A stretch of DNA of 21,179 nt from Saprolegnia diclina VS20 (Eukaryota; Oomycota; Saprolegniomycetes; Saprolegniales; Saprolegniaceae), in assembly GCF_000281045.1 (NCBI RefSeq), contig NW_008246167.1:41950-63128 (forward strand). The letters run 5' to 3'. Shown in pieces: positions 17,695 through 21,179 of the stretch. Every line of letters begins with the position of its first letter. The stretch's first letter is position 1. Both the position numbers and the translations under genes were made by a program. Under the pieces are notes generated by a model. It did no database searches, was not told the origin of the DNA, and saw nothing but the letters and a program-made list of their open reading frames with translations.

Positions 17695-18427
17695 ATGACG
17701 ACAAACCGCAAGCTCGTCGTTGGCATCCTCGTCTTTCCGGGCTTTGCGACCTTGGACATTGCAGGTACATGTACTATATTGTATGTTCTCTACATGACAA
17801 TACCTCCATCATGCTAGGCCCACTGCAGTTTTTCGAGCAGCTCGAAGACGGCATCGAGACGGTACTCATCGCGCGCGAGGCCGGCACCTTGTACTCGCGC
17901 CCGCCCGCCGGCGGTTGTCCGATCGTCGCCAGCTACGCGTTTGCGTCGGCGCCAGCGCTGGACGTCCTTCTCGTACCAGGTACGATCACGCGACTGTCGT
18001 TTTGCAGGCTTGGACTGTCGGAGTAGGTGGCAAGGGCTGCCGAAGCCTCTTCCACGATGCTGCCTACCAGGATTTCATCAAGTACCACAGCTCCCGCGTC
18101 CAGTACGTTCTGAGCGTTTGCACGGGCTCTGGCTTCCTCGCGGCGTGTGGCCTCTTGGACGGGAAGCGCGCCACGACCAACAAGGTGGCCTTTCGCGAAA
18201 TTCAAATGCTCGGAGACGGCCGCGTGCAGTGGATCAAGCACGCGCGCTGGGTCGTCGACGGCAACATCTGGACGAGCTCGGGTGTCACGGCCGGCATGGA
18301 CATGGTCTGCGCGTTCCTCACGTCGCTCTTTGGACCCGACCGGCTCCAGCAAATCTTGAACGTTATCGAGTACACGCCAGCGATCGACGCTGGCAATGAC
18401 CCGTTTGCCTTCTTGGCCGAGTCGTAG
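17695..18427 (+). CDS. DJ-1/PfpI-family protein, isonitrile hydratase-like, three exons
   Basis: Exons 17695-17764, 17818-17979 and 18027-18427; introns of 53 and 47 nt, both GTAC...TAG. Joining gives 210 aa with all phases correct. Start MTTNRKLVVGILVFPGF. FATLDIAGPLQFF contains Asp21, as in the LDxxGP motif of the isonitrile hydratase branch. LLVPGG is rebuilt across intron 2. The nucleophile-elbow cysteine is C109 in VLSVCTGSGFLAA, followed by T110. LLDGKRATTNKVAF and WTSSGVTAGMDM are typical of the PfpI/isonitrile hydratase subgroup, not of human DJ-1 itself. The length is usual for single-domain members. It is cytosolic by sequence. Substrate is unknown: bacterial relatives hydrate isonitriles to N-substituted formamides, and others act on glyoxals or as regulators. 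It converges with the kinase gene. Confidence 0.88.
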
Positions 18428-18824
18428 CTCAGCAAAAACGACTATGGCGCGGTCGGTAGTCGTTTCTCTAGTCGGCAAATGCAATGGTATTGTATGCGGT
18501 GTCTTGTGTCCTGTACCGTGGCTCAGTCACCCGATGACGACGCTACCATGTGTGCTCGACGCCGATCTTCGACTGACCGAGACGAACGGTGACTTATGCC
18601 CTGTTGAAGCCTAGTCTTGATACGTAGATGGTGTTAGCCAGCGTCTCTTCAGCGTAGAATCGTAGATCAGTAGCAAGAGCCGTCATATCTAGCACGATAG
18701 CCCAGCCAACAGAGCCAGTCGGCTCGTCACTTGCCCTCTAACCAGTCAGTACTGATGTGTTGATTACAAATAAGAAACGTTATATCTATCGAAATGTATG
18801 GCGACTGCACGACGCTGGCTTTGC
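18428..18824. other. Gene-free stretch between convergent genes
   Basis: 397 bp holding the 3' flanks of the DJ-1/PfpI gene (plus) and the receptor kinase (minus). No supported gene, repeat or RNA structure. AT content rises towards 18760-18800. Confidence 0.45.
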
Positions 18825-20819
18825 TTAGTCGGTGCGAACTTTGGCCAGCATGGCTGCCACATCGTAGATGGTCGGGCGGTCGAAGGCGTTGAACGAAAGA
18901 CAACCGTCGGCCAGCGCCTTGACCCACGTCGGGCACGTGTCGCTGAACGTCGGCTTGATCGAGCCGTTGAGGACGCCGCCGATGATCGCGGGGTCGGCGA
19001 GCGGCTTGCCCGTCGTCGGGTTGGTCAAATCTTCGTACGGGATGTGGTGCGAGTCAAACTCGGAGAGGAGCATCCCTAAGCCATTGCATCAGAACATGTC
19101 CATAGACCAACCGACGGTAGTACCAAACGAGTAAATGTCGGCGGCCACCGTGTACGCGCTCTCAAGAAGGACCTCGGGGGCCATCCACCGAAAGGTCCCG
19201 ACACCCATCGTCATGGTGCCCTGAATGTCTTCCTTGGCGACGCCAAAGTCGACGATCTTGATGCCCTTGGTCGAGTCGAGAAGCACGTTGCGGGACTTGA
19301 GATCGCGATGCACAATGTTGAGCGAGTGGAGGTACGAGAGACCGTCGACGATCCCCCGCAGCGCCTCGAGCTTCATCGCCCACGTGTACACGCTGGCGTC
19401 ATGAGCCGCCAAGTAGTCCTTGAGGTCGCCTTGGTCCATAAACTCCATGACCGCACACAAGTCCGTTGGCGTCGTCCACGCTGCGCCAATGAGCTTGATG
19501 ATGTGCTTGGAGTTGAACCTGCCAACAGCCAAGTGTCGAGTGAGGGGCGTCAGACAGGGTGAGACCGTACCGCGACATAAGCTCGATCTCATCGATGAAG
19601 CTTTGGATGTCCGTGTTGGACCGGCGGTTGCTCTGGAGCTGTTTGACGGCCACCGGAATGGCGTTGTACGAGCCCTTGGAGACAGCCGCGAACGAGCCGT
19701 AGCCAAGGATGCACTCGAGGTGCAGGTTCGCTTGGTCGAGACGCACCTTGTAGAGACTGCTGAGGTTGATGAGGCTTGCGTCGTGCTGGAGCTTGGGGTT
19801 GGTCGAGATGAACGGCTCAAAGAGGGTGCTGGTGTTCGTCGCCTTCTTCTTCTTGGACCGCATGATGAAGACGACGGCAACGATCATCGTAACGACGATG
19901 CCCGCACTGCAGCCGATGATGATGGTCGTGTCTAGCTAGGCAGATGAGACATACAGCGAGGTGCACGTAAGACCCCCGTACAATCGGTAGCGCTCGCAGC
20001 CGAGGCCACAACAGGCGCAGGACCGGGCGTGGCACTCTCGGGAGAGAGAATTGCGTTGGGTGTTGTTGATGCGGCAACTGTGGGCGTTGATGCGGCAACT
20101 GTGGGCGTTGATGCGGCAAATGTGGGCGTTGATGCAGCAACTGTGGGCGTTGATGCGGCGAATGTTGGGGCGGGCGACGTGGTCGTGGGCTCGGTTGGCG
20201 TCGGAGGTAGCGTCGATGTATCCTTGACGAGCGTTGCGACCTTGGCAACGCTGGCCCACGCGCCAAGGTTCGAGGTGTCGGACGTGATGGTCTTCGTCGA
20301 ACCGCTCGGCGCGATGAGGGTGAGCGAGTACCCGGGTGTGACCTTGACGGACGCGACGCTGAATGGCAGTGTGTACTTGGTCAAGAGCGTTGTGATGGTC
20401 GAATTGCCGGTGTAGGAGGAGCCCGAGTAGAACTTGGCGGCAGCAAAAAAGTACGTGGACGGTTTGGTCCACGACAAAGCTTTGCGCACTTCGTACGCGG
20501 TGATCTGGTCGTCCCAGAGGCTGCCGAGGTCGGGCGTGTCGCTGTCCCATGCCATGTAGAAGTACTCGCTCGAGCCGGCGCCTGTCGTGCCGAGGTTCTT
20601 GGTGTAGCCGACAAAGACGTAGCCGGGCTGCACCTTGATCGACGAGATCGGGTCGACGAGCGTGTTCCCCAAGCTGTAAAAGCTGTTGGTCACGGTCGTG
20701 TACGACTGCCCGGCATAGCTGGCGCCCGTGTATATCATGGCAAAGTACTCGGACACGATGGCCTCGACAGCGAGCGCTTCGACAGCAAACGCGACGAGCA
20801 GTGCAATGGTCCAGCGCAT
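18825..20819 (-). CDS. Receptor-like TKL protein kinase with beta-gamma-crystallin-like ectodomain, four exons
   Basis: Exons on the minus strand: 20819-19982, 19931-19571, 19518-19124, 19075-18825. Introns are 50, 52 and 48 nt, with GTAC donors and AG ends; the product is 614 aa. Signal peptide 1-20. Residues 24-115 and 122-198 each look like a two-motif beta-gamma-crystallin unit (YTGASYAGQSY...ISSIKVQPGYVF; FYSGSSYTGNS...VASVKVTPGYSL). A Ser/Thr/Pro stalk with TPTVAAS repeats spans 205-255. The single membrane helix is about 281-303, then RSKKKK. Kinase motifs: GYGSFA loop (G356, G358; third Gly is Ala), K376 in VAVK, E394 in helix C, HRDLKSRN (D472), DFG (D490), APE (513-515), R598. Expected at the plasma membrane as a Ser/Thr (TKL) kinase; the ligand is unknown. 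Confidence 0.9.
20062..20168. repeat. 21-bp minisatellite inside the receptor kinase stalk
   Basis: About five tandem units of GCGGCAACTGTGGGCGTTGAT with a few substitutions. On the coding (minus) strand each unit encodes TPTVAAS or TPTFAAS. The unit is a multiple of three, so copy-number changes keep the frame and only alter stalk length. Confidence 0.85.
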
Positions 20820-21179
20820 CGCAAGCGAAAATCAAAATGTGTCTACAGGCTACACCGCGACGCCTTGCACAGGATTGTTGATATAACTACAGGTAGTTGC
20901 AAGTGGTGTTGTTGGCTGCGTTGCAAGTAACGGGACGGAAGGGGCTGGGACCACGTGTCGGTTGGGATAGTGTACTCTTGGGACTGCACAGGATTGTTGC
21001 ATTTCGAAGTAACATGTGGCTATGTTTCAAGTATCAACTTTGCTATCCAATTATCTAATCGCTCACTGGATACTTGGACTTGCACCCTGGCGAGGCCCAA
21101 TCATCTTGCAGTGTTCACTTCCACCTCAGTGCAGATGACGATCCTCCTCGATTATCCATAAATTACATCGTCCATGCGT
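20820..21179. other. Upstream region of the receptor kinase gene
   Basis: 360 bp without a supported gene. A 15-nt repeat TGCACAGGATTGTTG occurs at 20866-20880 and 20985-20999. Read on the minus strand, ACATTTTGATTTTCGC precedes the kinase ATG and is near, but not a perfect match to, the oomycete initiator. Confidence 0.4.

Noticed and set aside
19076-19111. A 36-nt last kinase intron that would yield SFGTTVGMLLSE
   Set aside because: Using the GTACTA donor at 19123 gives a 48-nt intron and the canonical kinase sequence DIYSFGMLLSE.
19932-19969. A 38-nt intron ending in CTAG for the first kinase intron (donor GTCTTA)
   Set aside because: A GTACGG donor at 19981 with the acceptor at 19932 gives a 50-nt intron matching the other introns, and keeps the membrane helix in frame.
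20062-20168. CRISPR-like array
   Set aside because: The units are contiguous 21-mers with no spacers and lie in frame inside a coding exon.

Overview
The window looks like nuclear DNA of an oomycete, most likely a saprolegnialean (Saprolegnia/Achlya/Aphanomyces type). This is inferred from style, not from a marker gene. The coding DNA is GC-rich. The introns are very short (43-53 nt, GT-AG, often with a GTAC donor). Genes are tightly packed on both strands, and there is a tyrosine-kinase-like (TKL) receptor kinase, a protein made of helicase-associated repeats, and a locally amplified leucine-rich-repeat (LRR) family. CCAAT boxes and oomycete-type initiators (YCAYTYY) lie just upstream of several starts.

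Layout. Positions 1-4400 hold a divergent pair of LRR-family genes (192-1649 minus, apparently intact; 2022-3468 plus, broken) and a truncated third copy (3906-4395). Positions 4470-7750 (minus) hold a six-exon nardilysin/insulysin-type M16 metallopeptidase. Its coding sequence rebuilds to 1013 codons with every splice junction in frame. A probable tRNA-Ala-derived SINE (7856-8179, 17-bp target-site duplications) sits about 100 bp upstream of its start.

Positions 8585-11397 contain a duplicated block: a C-terminal LRR-gene stub plus 3' flank, then a complete LRR gene (9564-10997) with the same 3' flank. A 170-aa orphan gene follows (11398-11910), using a promoter that lies inside that shared flank. 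Another intact LRR gene (12513-13991) and a decayed LRR fragment (14103-14835) complete the cluster.

Positions 15318-17456 encode a 712-aa protein of about eight helicase-associated (HA) repeats with no helicase. It is flanked by imperfect direct repeats. Positions 17695-18427 encode a three-exon DJ-1/PfpI-family protein resembling isonitrile hydratase. Positions 18825-20819 (minus) encode a four-exon membrane receptor kinase: signal peptide, two beta-gamma-crystallin-like modules, a TPTVAAS-repeat stalk, one transmembrane helix and a TKL kinase.

No pathway links these genes. The LRR cluster is a birth-and-death gene family; the other genes look like independent single-copy loci. The most notable items are the receptor kinase ectodomain, the SINE, the duplicated promoter-bearing block and the HA-repeat-only protein.
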